From the NCBI GenBank assembly GCA_050943735.1, contig JBMNPT010000001.1, positions 1 through 64,000 of the forward strand: DNA of 64,000 bases, in the 5' to 3' direction. Source of the DNA: JBMNPT01 sp050943735. Lineage in GTDB: Bacteria > Bacillota > Clostridia > Oscillospirales > RGIG577. Positions 23,365 to 32,115 of the stretch are shown here, piece after piece (position 1 is the stretch's first letter; the number at the start of each line of letters is the position of its first letter). Below the pieces are notes generated by a model. It made no database searches, was not told where the DNA came from, and saw only the letters and a program-made list of their open reading frames with translations. A program made the position numbers and the translations under genes.

Positions 23365-25971
23365 TTAGTGTAGACGGGACACGACCCACTTGAGGGCCTG
23401 GATGACCACCAGCACCGCCGCAGACAGGCCAGCGATGGTCAACAGCTGCATCCCGGAGAGAGCCGCCACCTGGAACATGCCATGGAATGCGGGAATCACC
23501 AGTACCGCACCCAGAAGCAGCACGCCCAATCCGAAGGCGCCCCACAGATACCGGTTGTCAAACATCCGGCGGGTAAACAGTACCGGACCGCCGCTCTTGC
23601 TGTTAAATCCATGCACCAGACGAGACAGGCACAGAGTGGCAAACGCCATGGTACTGGCCACCAGTTCGCCTCCCTGGTTCATACCCAAGAAGTAGGCAAT
23701 CATCACCATCACACAGATGATGGCGCCCTGCACCACAATGTCTCGAATGAAATCCCGGGTGAGGATGGACTCGTTGATGGGCCGGGGTTTTTCCCGCATA
23801 ACCGCTTTGCTGTGGGGTTCCAGTCCCAGCGCAATGGCAGGCAGGCTGTCAGTGAGCAGGTTGATGAACAACAGATGCACCGGAGCGAAGGGCAATGGCA
23901 TCCCCAATACCGAAACCACAATCACCGCCATAATGGCCGCCGAGTTGCCCGAGAGCAGGAACTTGATGGAATTCTTGATGTTGGCATATACATTTCGGCC
24001 GTTTTCCACCGCCTTGACGATGGTGGCAAAGTTGTCGTCGGTGAGCACCATGGAGGCGGCATCCTTGGCCACTTCACTGCCGGTGATGCCCATGGCCACA
24101 CCCACATCCGCCTGTTTGAGGGCGGGAGCGTCATTGACACCGTCACCGGTCATGGCCACGATATTGCCCCGATCCTGCCAGGCCCGCACAATGCGGATCT
24201 TATGCTCAGGGGACACCCGGGCGTACACCGAAACCTTGGGGACGAATTCCCGCAGTTCCTCGTCGCTCATGGAGTCGATCACCGCACCGTCCACCGCTTC
24301 ACTCTCGTCGTGGAGAATCCCAATCTGTCCCGCAATGGCCGCTGCAGTCACCCGATGGTCGCCGGTGATCATCACAGGACGGATGCCGGCAGAAATACAT
24401 TCCGCCACCGCCGCCTTGCTCTCTTCCCGGGGCGGGTCCATCATGGCAATCAATCCCAGGAAGGTGAGATCATATTCACTGGATTCATCGGCGGCAGGCT
24501 CTCCTTCCAGATTTTTATAGGCAAAGGCCAGTACCCGCAGGCCGCCTCTGGAAAACTCACTGTTGATCTCCTCCAGCCGATCCCGGTCCGCCTGGGTGAT
24601 GGGCCGTACCCCTTCGGGCATGTCGATGGCCACCACCCGATTCAGCAGCACATCCACTGCGCCTTTGGTCACCAGCGTCAGCTGACCCTTGATGTTGTGT
24701 ACAGTGGTCATCAGCTTCCGGTCGGAATCAAATGGCACCTCCGCCAGACGGGGATATTTCTTCCGGGTATTGGATTCATGGAATCCAAACTTCTGGCCGA
24801 AATTGACCAGTGCCACCTCAGTGGGATCGCCAATTTCATTGCCTTCATTGTTGGAGGCGTCGTTGCACAGCAGGCTCAGCCGCAGCAGTTTGCGCTGGTA
24901 ATCCTCATCAAAATCAATGTCCTTTTCCTCCAGGATCCGTCCACCCATGGCATACTTGCGCACCGTCATCTTGTTCTGGGTGAGGGTACCGGTCTTGTCA
25001 CTGCAAATCACCGACACACTGCCCAGGCCTTCCACTGCTTGCAGCTTGCGGATGATGGCGTTTTCCCGGGCCATTTTCTGGGTGCCGAAGGACAGCACCA
25101 CTGTGACGATAGAGGACAGCGCTTCGGGGATGGCGGCCACCGCCAGCGCCACCGCGAAGGTGAAGGCGTGGATCAGCTCATCGCCCCGGTACATGCCCAC
25201 CGCGAATTGCAGCGCGCACACCACCAAAATGCCAATGGACAGCTTTTGGCCAAAATTGTCCAGATTGACCTGCAGCGGAGTTTTTTTCTCGCTGGTGTCC
25301 TTCAGCAGCTGGGCCACCTTGCCGATTTCAGTGCCCATACCCACCGAGGTCACCACAAAGGTGGCCCGTCCGTAGGTGACGAAACTGCCGGAAAACACCA
25401 TGTTTTTCCGGTCGCCGATGGGAACTTCCCCTTCGATCACACCGTCTTCCTTTTCCACATTCACCGATTCGCCTGTGAGAGAGCTCTCATTGACCTTGAG
25501 GCTGAAGTTCTCCAGAATCCGTCCGTCGGCACAGATGAAGTCTCCCGCTTCCAGAAAGACCACATCGCCCACCGTCACCTCATGGGAGGGGATGGTGATT
25601 TTTTCACCGTCCCGCAGCACCTTGGCCATGGGGGCGGAGAGGGCTTTCAGACTGTCCAGCGACTGCTGGGCTTTCACATGTTGCACAGTGCCCATAATGG
25701 CGTTGATGGTGATGACCACTAAAATTACCGCCGCGCTCTCCGCATCCCCCAAAAAGGCGGAAATGAGCGCCGCCGCGATGAGGATGATCACCAGAAAATC
25801 CTTGTACTGCTCCAAAAATACCTGAAGTGTGCTCTTTCTGTGACCCTCCTGCAGGGCATTGGGACCATACTGCTCCAGCCGCCGGGCCGCTTCGCCGGCG
25901 GTGAGTCCCTGTTGACTGGTGCTTAGCTCCTGCAGCAGTTGTTCCTTGGTTTTCCCGTAATTGGTTTGCAT
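23365..25971 (-). CDS. P2-type cation-transporting ATPase (Ca2+/Mn2+ type)
   Basis: 868 residues with all P-type landmarks: N-terminal cation-ATPase domain, TGESVNVEK, the phosphorylation motif CSDKTGTLTQNK, MITGDHRVTA, TGDGVNDAPALK and ten membrane helices. Helix 4 carries AAIPEALSSIV, so PEA replaces the PEG of SERCA pumps. AAAGGAG before ATG 25971 fixes the start; an extended frame to 26139 would read through the riboswitch terminator. Family membership alone suggests Ca2+, but the Mn2+-type riboswitch upstream argues for manganese export, as for the riboswitch-controlled pumps of streptococci and lactococci. Confidence 0.92.
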   Translation of the reverse strand: MQTNYGKTKEQLLQELSTSQQGLTAGEAARRLEQYGPNALQEGHRKSTLQVFLEQYKDFLVIILIAAALISAFLGDAESAAVILVVITINAIMGTVQHVKAQQSLDSLKALSAPMAKVLRDGEKITIPSHEVTVGDVVFLEAGDFICADGRILENFSLKVNESSLTGESVNVEKEDGVIEGEVPIGDRKNMVFSGSFVTYGRATFVVTSVGMGTEIGKVAQLLKDTSEKKTPLQVNLDNFGQKLSIGILVVCALQFAVGMYRGDELIHAFTFAVALAVAAIPEALSSIVTVVLSFGTQKMARENAIIRKLQAVEGLGSVSVICSDKTGTLTQNKMTVRKYAMGGRILEEKDIDFDEDYQRKLLRLSLLCNDASNNEGNEIGDPTEVALVNFGQKFGFHESNTRKKYPRLAEVPFDSDRKLMTTVHNIKGQLTLVTKGAVDVLLNRVVAIDMPEGVRPITQADRDRLEEINSEFSRGGLRVLAFAYKNLEGEPAADESSEYDLTFLGLIAMMDPPREESKAAVAECISAGIRPVMITGDHRVTAAAIAGQIGILHDESEAVDGAVIDSMSDEELREFVPKVSVYARVSPEHKIRIVRAWQDRGNIVAMTGDGVNDAPALKQADVGVAMGITGSEVAKDAASMVLTDDNFATIVKAVENGRNVYANIKNSIKFLLSGNSAAIMAVIVVSVLGMPLPFAPVHLLFINLLTDSLPAIALGLEPHSKAVMREKPRPINESILTRDFIRDIVVQGAIICVMVMIAYFLGMNQGGELVASTMAFATLCLSRLVHGFNSKSGGPVLFTRRMFDNRYLWGAFGLGVLLLGAVLVIPAFHGMFQVAALSGMQLLTIAGLSAAVLVVIQALKWVVSRLH

Positions 25972-26013
25972 ACTGCCTGCTCCTTTCTTCCATTCCATTC
26001 CCTTTTGGACAAC

Positions 26014-26169
26014 AAAAAAAGACTTTTGATATAACAAAAAGGAATGGGAAACGCTTTTTGTTATATTAAAAGTCTTGTCACCAAATTGGCATACCATACC
26101 AGGCTGACGCCGGGGTTGTTGATATGGTACTGCGCTCATCGGTATGAGCGGGACTACTCCCTTTTAATA
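26014..26169 (-). promoter_or_regulatory. yybP-ykoY (manganese) riboswitch with terminator platform
   Basis: On the minus strand the leader begins TATTAAAAGGGAGTAG (from 26169), contains a GC-rich arm and CCCCGGCGTCAGCC, and closes with GACAAGACTTTTAATA near 26064-26080, matching the yybP-ykoY pattern: a GGGAGUA-type loop, a CGUCA-type loop and a P1 helix of TATTAAAAG with CTTTTAATA. Directly after it is a near-perfect 22-bp terminator (26020-26074) with a T7 tract (26014-26020). The 5' arm of the terminator is the 3' strand of P1, so the two are mutually exclusive: ligand binding would keep transcription on, as established for Mn2+ members of this class. Confidence 0.85.
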
Positions 26170-26183
26170 TAGGTACAACTCAA

Positions 26184-26212
26184 TATATAGCAAAAATCCC
26201 CGCGGCTGTCAA
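26184..26212 (-). promoter_or_regulatory. Promoter of the riboswitch and P-type ATPase
   Basis: -35 TTGACA (26207-26212), 17-nt spacer, -10 TATATA (26184-26189). Confidence 0.8.
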
Positions 26213-26357
26213 GGGGAAATTTGTCTGGCCAGCGGCTTGTTTTTCTCTTTCATCCATTGTATGATGATGTCAACCGTTGGTTGCGGTCTGGTTGCCCCCT
26301 GGTTGGTGGCACGCAACCGGCCTCTATGGTACTCTGTGTGTGAAAGGAGGTGCCCCC

Positions 26358-26936
26358 ATGGCACTGAAAGATAACATCAAAACCAGAAGGCTGCAATTGA
26401 AGCTCTCCCAGGAGTACGTGGCAGATCAGCTGGGCATCAGCCGTCAGGCGGTGGCCAAGTGGGAATCGGGAGCCAGCACTCCCACTGCTGCCAATCTGGC
26501 GCAGCTGGCCGCTCTGTTTGATATGAGCCTTGCCCAGCTGACCGAGGACCGGCCCGACCCGGCCACCCGGATGCGGAAACGGGGTGTCCGCATGGCCATG
26601 GGCCGGGTAGCTGGATACGTGCTGGTCAACACAGGCTGGGACGGCTATTCCTCTGGGCTCTATTCCGACGCTCTCTGGTATTGGCTGGGGATTCTGGGCA
26701 TCGGACTGGTGCTGGTTCTGATCACCTCAGTGGACATGCAGTGGCGGCTCCGGCACAAAATGACTCCCCTTCAGCTGCTGCTGGGCCTGGGGTTTTTGCT
26801 CTCGGTTTTTTACCTGCCTGAACTGCTGCCCTTCTCCTCCACTGGCCTGCGGTATTTGCTGGCCGACCTGGTTTCTGCCGGACTGCTCATCCTACTCCAT
26901 CTAAAATACTGGCGTCCTCTCTGGATGCCCACCTGA
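26358..26936 (+). CDS. XRE-family regulator with membrane domain
   Basis: 192 residues. Residues 1-62 are a Cro/C1-type helix-turn-helix (LKDNIKTRRLQLKLSQEYVADQLGISRQAVAKWESG...). Residues about 85-190 contain three or four hydrophobic segments (WLGILGIGLVLVLI, LLLGLGFLLSVFYL, LLADLVSAGLLILLHL), so this is a membrane-tethered regulator. AAGGAGG (26344-26350) and 7 nt lead to ATG 26358. It lies divergent to the riboswitch/ATPase gene; whether it acts on it is not visible. The signal sensed and the target genes are unknown. Confidence 0.85.
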   Translation: MALKDNIKTRRLQLKLSQEYVADQLGISRQAVAKWESGASTPTAANLAQLAALFDMSLAQLTEDRPDPATRMRKRGVRMAMGRVAGYVLVNTGWDGYSSGLYSDALWYWLGILGIGLVLVLITSVDMQWRLRHKMTPLQLLLGLGFLLSVFYLPELLPFSSTGLRYLLADLVSAGLLILLHLKYWRPLWMPT

Positions 26937-26974
26937 CGGCGTCTACATCCACCCTTCCATGCGGCTTTTTCCAT

Positions 26975-27016
26975 AAAAACAGCCGGGCCCTTCTAAAAAG
27001 GTCCGGCTGTTTTTTC
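26975..27016. terminator. Bidirectional terminator
   Basis: Stem AACAGCCGGGCC/GGTCCGGCTGTT with flanking A and T tracts, between the XRE gene and the convergent thioesterase gene. Confidence 0.85.
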
Positions 27017-27407
27017 AATTGCTTCTCTTTCCGTCGGTTTTCTTCATGAACTTTTCAGCGTCCACAATGAAGCGCTCATGAATGCCTTCGCCCACTTTGC
27101 CCACTTCGTCATAGGCCTTCACCCGGAAGACCAAACGCTTGCGGTCAATTTCAACCAGTTCACTTTCACAGTAAATGGTCATCCCCACCGGGCTGGCGGA
27201 CACATGGGAGATATCCAGTTTGATGCCCACTGTGGTTTCCCCTTCCTCCAGGTGCTCCTCCACGCACTTGACCGAAGTGCGCTCCATCAGCAGGACCATG
27301 GAAGGGGTGGCGTACACCGGCAGAGTTCCGCTGCCCCAGGCTTTGGCAGTCCGGTCGTCGGTGACAATTTCATACAACTTATGCTTCAGTCCTACCTGCA
27401 AACTCAT
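27015..27407 (-). CDS. FlK-like hotdog-fold thioesterase
   Basis: 130 residues of the hotdog fold, resembling the FlK (fluoroacetyl-CoA thioesterase-like) group common in Clostridia. Conserved pieces are VYATPSMVLLMERTSVKCVEEHL (active-site Thr/Glu region) and the strand VRAYDEVGKVGEGIHERFIVD with its histidine. It probably hydrolyses a short acyl-CoA; the physiological substrate is unknown. The start ATG 27407 has a modest GAGG site and is 36 nt below a good promoter. Monocistronic. Confidence 0.8.
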   Translation of the reverse strand: MSLQVGLKHKLYEIVTDDRTAKAWGSGTLPVYATPSMVLLMERTSVKCVEEHLEEGETTVGIKLDISHVSASPVGMTIYCESELVEIDRKRLVFRVKAYDEVGKVGEGIHERFIVDAEKFMKKTDGKRSN

Positions 27408-27442
27408 AATGCAACCTCTTCTCTTTGGGATATATTGTTTTT

Positions 27443-27470
27443 ATTATATCCCAACCAGTGGTCTTGTCAA
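27443..27470 (-). promoter_or_regulatory. Promoter of the thioesterase gene
   Basis: Perfect -35 TTGACA (27465-27470), 16-nt spacer and perfect -10 TATAAT (27443-27448). Confidence 0.8.
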
Positions 27471-27512
27471 CAAAAAACGAACAAAATATACAATTTTTTT
27501 ACATTTGTGTGT

Positions 27513-27869
27513 TCAGCTTTTATCCCGGCTGCGAAAGAACAACGCCACCAGCCATCCAAACACCACAGCGGCCGCAATACCTCCTGCGGCGGCGCCCACT
27601 CCGCCAGTGAAGGCTCCCACCACACCGGCTTCGGCCACACCCCGGGCCGCGCCCTTGGCCAGACAGTATCCAAAACCAGTGAGGGGCACTGTGGCACCGG
27701 CGCCCGCATACTCCACCAACGGCTCATACACACCCAGTCCGGTCAGCAATACCCCTGCGGTTACAAAGGCCACCAAAATCCGAGCGGGCGTCAGACTGGT
27801 CCGGTCAATGAGAATCTGTCCCACCACACACAGGAGTCCTCCTACCACAAAAGCCCGTACATATTCCAT
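27513..27869 (-). CDS. spoVAE: Stage V sporulation protein AE (SpoVAE)
   Basis: 118 residues, matching the usual 116 of SpoVAEb. It is an integral membrane protein of the SpoVA channel that moves dipicolinic acid into the forespore and releases it at germination. Recognisable features are the N-terminal YVRAFVVGGLLCVVGQILID, LTPARILVAFVTAGVLLTGLG and PLTGFGYCLAKGA. I start at ATG 27869 because GGGAGG is 7 nt upstream; the frame from 27890 would add seven residues. spoVAC and spoVAD, normally next to it, are not here. Confidence 0.88.
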   Translation of the reverse strand: MEYVRAFVVGGLLCVVGQILIDRTSLTPARILVAFVTAGVLLTGLGVYEPLVEYAGAGATVPLTGFGYCLAKGAARGVAEAGVVGAFTGGVGAAAGGIAAAVVFGWLVALFFRSRDKS

Positions 27870-27988
27870 CTCATCGCCTCCCTTTTTCATTCAGTGTGCG
27901 CCTGATTGGCCGGTTTATACCTGTGATTGACAGTATCTGGCTTTTTCCGTACAATGTGGATAACGATGAAAATTAGGGGGAAACTGTT

Positions 27989-28759
27989 ATGACTTACTGG
28001 CAGCAGTTGGCGGTGGGCGGGCCGCTGATGTTTTTGGCGGCCTTTATCGATTCGGTAGCGGGCGGCGGCGGATTGATTTCACTGCCTGCTTATTACCTGA
28101 TTGGATTACCGCCCCACCTGGCATTGGGGTGCAACAAATGCTCTGCCGCCATGGGGACTCTGGTGGCCACTCTGCAATATGTACGGGGGCAATACATCTA
28201 CCGGCCCATTCTGGTGGTTTCCGTACTGGGCGCGCTGGTGGGCTCCTACGCGGGTGCTGAAGCCGCCCAGCGCATCAGCGAAATCTACCTGCAGTATCTG
28301 ATGCTGATTTTGGTACCCATCATCGCGGTTTTCACCGTCTGCAAACGGGATTTCCTGGTGGCGGTGGACCGTCATCTCTCCCCGCTGAAGGCCAATGTGC
28401 TGGGCGGTCTCACCGCTCTGCTGCTGGGCTTTTACGACGGCTTTTTCGGGCCGGGCACCGGGATGTTCCTCATGATTATCTATGTATCTCTCATGGGCTT
28501 GCCCGTGGTCACCGCCGGCGGTACTGCCAAAGTGGTCAATCTGGCCACCACCATTGCCTCACTGGTTTCCTTCGGCGGCTCGGGCAACATCGACTACTCC
28601 CTGGCCATCCCCTTTGGCCTGCTGTCCATTCTGGGCGGCTATACCGGCGCCCATCTCACCATCCGGGGCGGCCTAAAGATCATCAAACCCGTCATGCTGG
28701 TGGTGATCTTTTTGCTGATGATCTCCATCGGCAAAGATGTGGCTCTCACCCTGCTCTGA
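27989..28759 (+). CDS. TauE/SafE (TSUP) family permease
   Basis: 256 residues with about eight membrane helices in two repeated halves. The repeat signatures are visible: AAFIDSVAGGGGLISLP (residues about 14-30) and GFYDGFFGPGTGMFLMI (about 150-166). Members export sulfite or sulfoacetate or import other small organic anions. A GGGGG site precedes ATG 27989. The next gene starts 22 nt after it, so they may form an operon with the hydrolase and pseudouridine synthase. Substrate unknown. Confidence 0.9.
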   Translation: MTYWQQLAVGGPLMFLAAFIDSVAGGGGLISLPAYYLIGLPPHLALGCNKCSAAMGTLVATLQYVRGQYIYRPILVVSVLGALVGSYAGAEAAQRISEIYLQYLMLILVPIIAVFTVCKRDFLVAVDRHLSPLKANVLGGLTALLLGFYDGFFGPGTGMFLMIIYVSLMGLPVVTAGGTAKVVNLATTIASLVSFGGSGNIDYSLAIPFGLLSILGGYTGAHLTIRGGLKIIKPVMLVVIFLLMISIGKDVALTLL

Positions 28760-28781
28760 TTTTTGTATAAGGAGGTTTTCC

Positions 28782-29747
28782 ATGTCTGCGCTCACTCTCA
28801 ACCCCTTTACCCTATCCAGCAGTGCTCAGGGCCAGACCCTGCACGGCACCCATTATCAACCACCCGTTCCACCCCACTGCACTGTGGTCATCGTCCATGG
28901 TATGTGCGAGCACCGTGCCCGTTACGACGGCTTTGCCCGCTGGCTGTGTGCCCAGGGCTGTGCTGTGGTCACCTACGATCAGCTGGGCCATGGAGAAACC
29001 GCCTCCTCCCCGCTGCGGCTGGGCTTTTTCGCCCCTCATCAAGGATGGCGGCGCCTTCAGGAGGATCTGGAAGCGGTGGTGGCCATGGCTCGGCGTCTTC
29101 ACCCCGCTCTGCCCTGTGTGGTACTGGCGCACAGCATGGGCTCCATCCTTACCCGCTGCTGGCTGCCCCATACCCGCCAGCCGCTGGCTGGTTGCATTCT
29201 CATGGGCACCACCGGCTCCATGCCGCTCTGGCATACCGGCATCGGCCTCTGTGATGGCGTCATCCGCCGCCGGGGTCCTCTGCATCGGAGCAAAGCCCTG
29301 GAAAAAATGGCCTTCTTTGCCTACAACAGCCGGTGCCATCCCCGCCGCACCTCCCACGATTGGCTGAGCCGGGAAAATTGGGAAGTAGACCGCTATCTGG
29401 CTGACCCGCTGTGTACCTTTACCTTTACCGCTTCGGCGTTTCGGGATCTGTTCACTCTGGTGGGCCATTCCATGAAACCGGAGGCCTTTTCTCTGCCCTC
29501 GCCACAGCTTCCTCTGCTGCTGTTGGCAGGCGTCGCCGACCCGGTGGGACAATACGGCCGGGGCCCCCGCTGGGCTGCCCACCAGTACCGTCAGGCCGGG
29601 ATGCAGCAGGTGTCTCTGCAACTGTACCCCGGCGCACGTCATGAACTGTTGCACGAGAGCAACCGGGCGGAAGTGTGTGCCGACATCTGGCAATTTTTAC
29701 AGGAGGTGTGTCATGGTGACCCTGCTCACACACACCGTCGCACCTGA
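28782..29747 (+). CDS. Alpha/beta hydrolase, monoacylglycerol lipase/lysophospholipase type
   Basis: 321 residues of the serine-aminopeptidase/lysophospholipase (YtpA, PldB) group. Motifs: VVIVHGMCEHRARYDGFA near the N-terminus, the nucleophile elbow AHSMGS (about Ser115), the acid in AGVADPVG (about 248) and the histidine in GARHELLHE (about 288). It likely cleaves monoacylglycerols or lysophospholipids. AAGGAGG lies 7 nt before ATG 28782; a frame start at 28737 would fall inside the permease gene. Its last 35 nt overlap rluA in another frame. Confidence 0.88.
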   Translation: MSALTLNPFTLSSSAQGQTLHGTHYQPPVPPHCTVVIVHGMCEHRARYDGFARWLCAQGCAVVTYDQLGHGETASSPLRLGFFAPHQGWRRLQEDLEAVVAMARRLHPALPCVVLAHSMGSILTRCWLPHTRQPLAGCILMGTTGSMPLWHTGIGLCDGVIRRRGPLHRSKALEKMAFFAYNSRCHPRRTSHDWLSRENWEVDRYLADPLCTFTFTASAFRDLFTLVGHSMKPEAFSLPSPQLPLLLLAGVADPVGQYGRGPRWAAHQYRQAGMQQVSLQLYPGARHELLHESNRAEVCADIWQFLQEVCHGDPAHTHRRT

Positions 29748-30612
29748 AGAAGAGGGCCGTACGGTGGACTGGGTGCTGCGCCGCAAATTGGGGCTGTCCA
29801 CCCGAATCATCCAGCGGCTGAAACGGGAACCGGAGGGCATCACCGTAGACGGCCAGCCACAATGGGTCAACCATCCTCTCCGAGCAGGAGAGCAGGTACG
29901 GGCGGCTCTGCGGGAAACCCAGACCACCAGTGTGTGCCCCACTCCAGGTCCGGTGACGGTGGTCTATGAGGATGAGGAGATCCTGGTGGTGGACAAACCG
30001 CCTCTGGTGCCAGTTCATCCGGTGCCCGGCAACCGAACCCATACCCTGGCCAACTTTCTGGCCTTTCGCTACGCCGGACAGGAGCAGCCCTTTGTGCCCC
30101 GCATCCTCACCCGGCTGGACAAAAACACCTCCGGACTGGTACTACTAGCCCGCAACGCCTATGCCGCCCATCAGCTCACCCGCCAGCTGGAGGCCCATAC
30201 CATCCGCAAGGAATACCAAGCGTTGGTGGTAGGCAGGCCCGACCAGCCCTGCGGTCTGGTGGACACCCCCATCGGCCGCAAAGAGGGATCTGTGTTGCTG
30301 CGAGAGGTCCGTCCCGACGGCAAACCCGCCGTCACCCGGTGGGAAATTCAGCAGGCCGCCGGTCCCTTCACTCTGCTGCGGGTATGGCCGCTCACCGGCA
30401 GGACCCATCAGATCCGGGTGCACATGGCCCATTTGGGATACCCACTGGTGGGAGATTTCCTCTACGGCACCGAGTGTCCTCAGCTGCTGCCCCGCCACGG
30501 ACTCCACATGGCCCGGCTCACCTTGGAGCATCCACGGACCGGACAGACCCTCTCTTTTCACTCTCCGCTGCCTCCAGATCTGTCCGTTCTGTTGCAACCC
30601 CAGATAGTATAA
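29713..30612 (+). CDS. RluA-family pseudouridine synthase
   Basis: 299 residues: an S4-like N-terminal part (about 15-75) and a pseudouridine synthase domain. The catalytic aspartate is in RILTRLDKNTSGLVLLA, preceded by ILVVDKPPLVPVHPVPG and followed by RKEYQALVVG, GRTHQIRVHMAHLGYPLVGDFLYG. It isomerises uridines in 23S rRNA or tRNA; RluD-like and YlyB-like targets are both possible. AGGAGG (29701-29706) with 6 nt supports ATG 29713, which overlaps the end of the hydrolase gene by 35 nt. Confidence 0.92.
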   Translation: MVTLLTHTVAPEEEGRTVDWVLRRKLGLSTRIIQRLKREPEGITVDGQPQWVNHPLRAGEQVRAALRETQTTSVCPTPGPVTVVYEDEEILVVDKPPLVPVHPVPGNRTHTLANFLAFRYAGQEQPFVPRILTRLDKNTSGLVLLARNAYAAHQLTRQLEAHTIRKEYQALVVGRPDQPCGLVDTPIGRKEGSVLLREVRPDGKPAVTRWEIQQAAGPFTLLRVWPLTGRTHQIRVHMAHLGYPLVGDFLYGTECPQLLPRHGLHMARLTLEHPRTGQTLSFHSPLPPDLSVLLQPQIV

Positions 30613-30652
30613 ACGCCCCGGTGACGGCTTTTGCCGTCCGGGGCGTTTTTTT
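30612..30652. terminator. Bidirectional terminator
   Basis: Stem AACGCCCCGG...GACGGC with GCCGTCCGGGGCGTT, then TTTTTTT. Convergent genes rluA and the SGNH hydrolase meet here. Confidence 0.85.
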
Positions 30653-31500
30653 CATGCTGATGGAGACTGCTCCTGTTCCACCGGCTGGGCCGTATGGGTT
30701 TTGAGGTACTCCTTCCACACCAGATAATATTTTTTGCTCAGGTGTACACCATCGCCGCCCACTTCCGCGGGCAGCACGCCAGTTCCTCCGTCGATGGCCG
30801 ATGCCACATCCAGATAGTACACCTCCTGCTCCTGAGCGATCTCCCGCAAAATCCCATTGAGAGCCGCCACATTGGCATTGTTGATGTTGTCTCCCCGGGC
30901 ATCCCGCTTGGCGGTCACCGGCAGGATGGACTGGATATACACCACCGCCTGCGGCTGGGTCTGGCAGATGGTGTCAATCAGTTCGGTATACCGCTGCCGG
31001 AAGGTTTCCTGATCCATCCCCGCCTCATTGATGCCCAGCATCACATACACCTTGCCGAAGGAATGACTGGCCAGTGCCTGGGGGACCGTCTGGCCGTCCA
31101 CAATTCCCTTGGTGAGAATCTGATTCACTGAAATGCCGGTGGATGCGTAATAGGTGGCATTGGGCAGCTCGCCGAACAGCTCCATTCCCTCGGTGAGAGA
31201 GTTGCCGATGAACACCGCATCGTCAAAATAACTGTCCTCCACTGCGGCGCTCTCCTGAGGAAAGGGGTCAAAGGGTTCGGGCTCCGGTTCCGGCGACGGA
31301 GAAGGTCCCTGTGTATCCGAAGACACCCCCTCTCCAGATGGCTGGTCCTGGCTCGAAGGCACCTCAGATGGCTCCGGCTGGTCTTGGTTGTTGCCTCGAA
31401 TCATCCACAAGGTGATCCCCAGCAGCACAGCGGCCACCACGCACAGGGCGATCAGCGCGATTCCCTCTCGTTTTTGCCGTTTTCTCTTTTCCGTCTCCAT
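30652..31500 (-). CDS. Membrane-anchored SGNH/GDSL hydrolase
   Basis: 282 residues. A basic start (METEKRKRQKREG) leads into a membrane anchor (14-34), then an acidic Pro/Ser/Glu linker (37-85, with PSPSPEPEPEPFDPFP) and an SGNH esterase domain. Block I is DAVFIGNSLTEGMEL (Ser about 100), block III has MLGINEAG, and the catalytic Asp/His are in GGDGVHLSKKYY. Probably an extracytoplasmic esterase acting on wall glycans or lipids; relatives deacetylate sugars. It is the last gene on a minus-strand run starting at rny, but an upstream terminator at 31617 separates it. Confidence 0.85.
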   Translation of the reverse strand: METEKRKRQKREGIALIALCVVAAVLLGITLWMIRGNNQDQPEPSEVPSSQDQPSGEGVSSDTQGPSPSPEPEPEPFDPFPQESAAVEDSYFDDAVFIGNSLTEGMELFGELPNATYYASTGISVNQILTKGIVDGQTVPQALASHSFGKVYVMLGINEAGMDQETFRQRYTELIDTICQTQPQAVVYIQSILPVTAKRDARGDNINNANVAALNGILREIAQEQEVYYLDVASAIDGGTGVLPAEVGGDGVHLSKKYYLVWKEYLKTHTAQPVEQEQSPSA

Positions 31501-31616
31501 AGGACCCCCTCCTTTCCGCTTTCCTCATTGTAACAGAATGGCGGAAAAAATACAGAGGTCGACGGATTTTTCTCCCTTTCGCCAAAAAGACAGTTCCTTC
31601 TGCCAGGGCAACATGG

Positions 31617-31654
31617 ACAAAAAAACGGACAGCAGAAGAATCTCTGCTGTCCGC
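31617..31654 (-). terminator. Terminator of spoVS
   Basis: Perfect 11-bp stem CGGACAGCAGA/TCTGCTGTCCG followed by seven T on the minus strand. Confidence 0.9.
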
Positions 31655-31702
31655 ATAGGTTGGAGCATCCGTACAAACGCCTGCATGGCGTTTTCACAAT
31701 CG

Positions 31703-31963
31703 TCATTTTACTTCCACAATCAGTTTGATGGCTGTCCGCTCTTCCCCGTCGATCTGAATATCGGTGAAGGCGGGCACACAATACAATTCGATGCCCGATG
31801 GAGCCAGGAACCCTCTGGCAATGGCTATGGCTTTGATGGCCTGATTGAGCGCTCCCGCACCGATCGCCTGGATCTCGGCGGATTGTTTCTCCCGTATCAC
31901 GCCTGCCAACGCTCCTGCTACAGAATTTGGATTGGATTTGGATGATACTTTTAGAATATCCAC
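31703..31963 (-). CDS. spoVS: Stage V sporulation protein S (SpoVS)
   Basis: 86 residues, exactly the length of Bacillus SpoVS, with near-identical core: ILKVSSKSNPNSVAGALAGV, AEIQAIGAGALNQAIKAIAIARGFLAPSG and FTDIQIDGEERTAIKLIVEVK (given as key pieces). SpoVS is an Alba-like nucleic-acid-binding protein that affects septation and spore coat assembly. The start is GTG 31963 with AAGGGGG upstream; the open frame runs on to 32011 but adds no conserved sequence. The order rny-ymdB-spoVS is conserved with Bacillus. Confidence 0.95.
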   Translation of the reverse strand: MDILKVSSKSNPNSVAGALAGVIREKQSAEIQAIGAGALNQAIKAIAIARGFLAPSGIELYCVPAFTDIQIDGEERTAIKLIVEVK

Positions 31964-32115
31964 TGCTTTGGAACCCCCTTTTTTGAAAGATGCCCCTTGG
32001 GACACCCTCACAGCTTTTGTGTGTTATCCACAATTGCTGTTCTTTCTGAAATCATTATACTGTAATTTTTGCACAAATACTAGTATAAAATCAGGTTCCC
32101 GGGAAATTTTATGCA

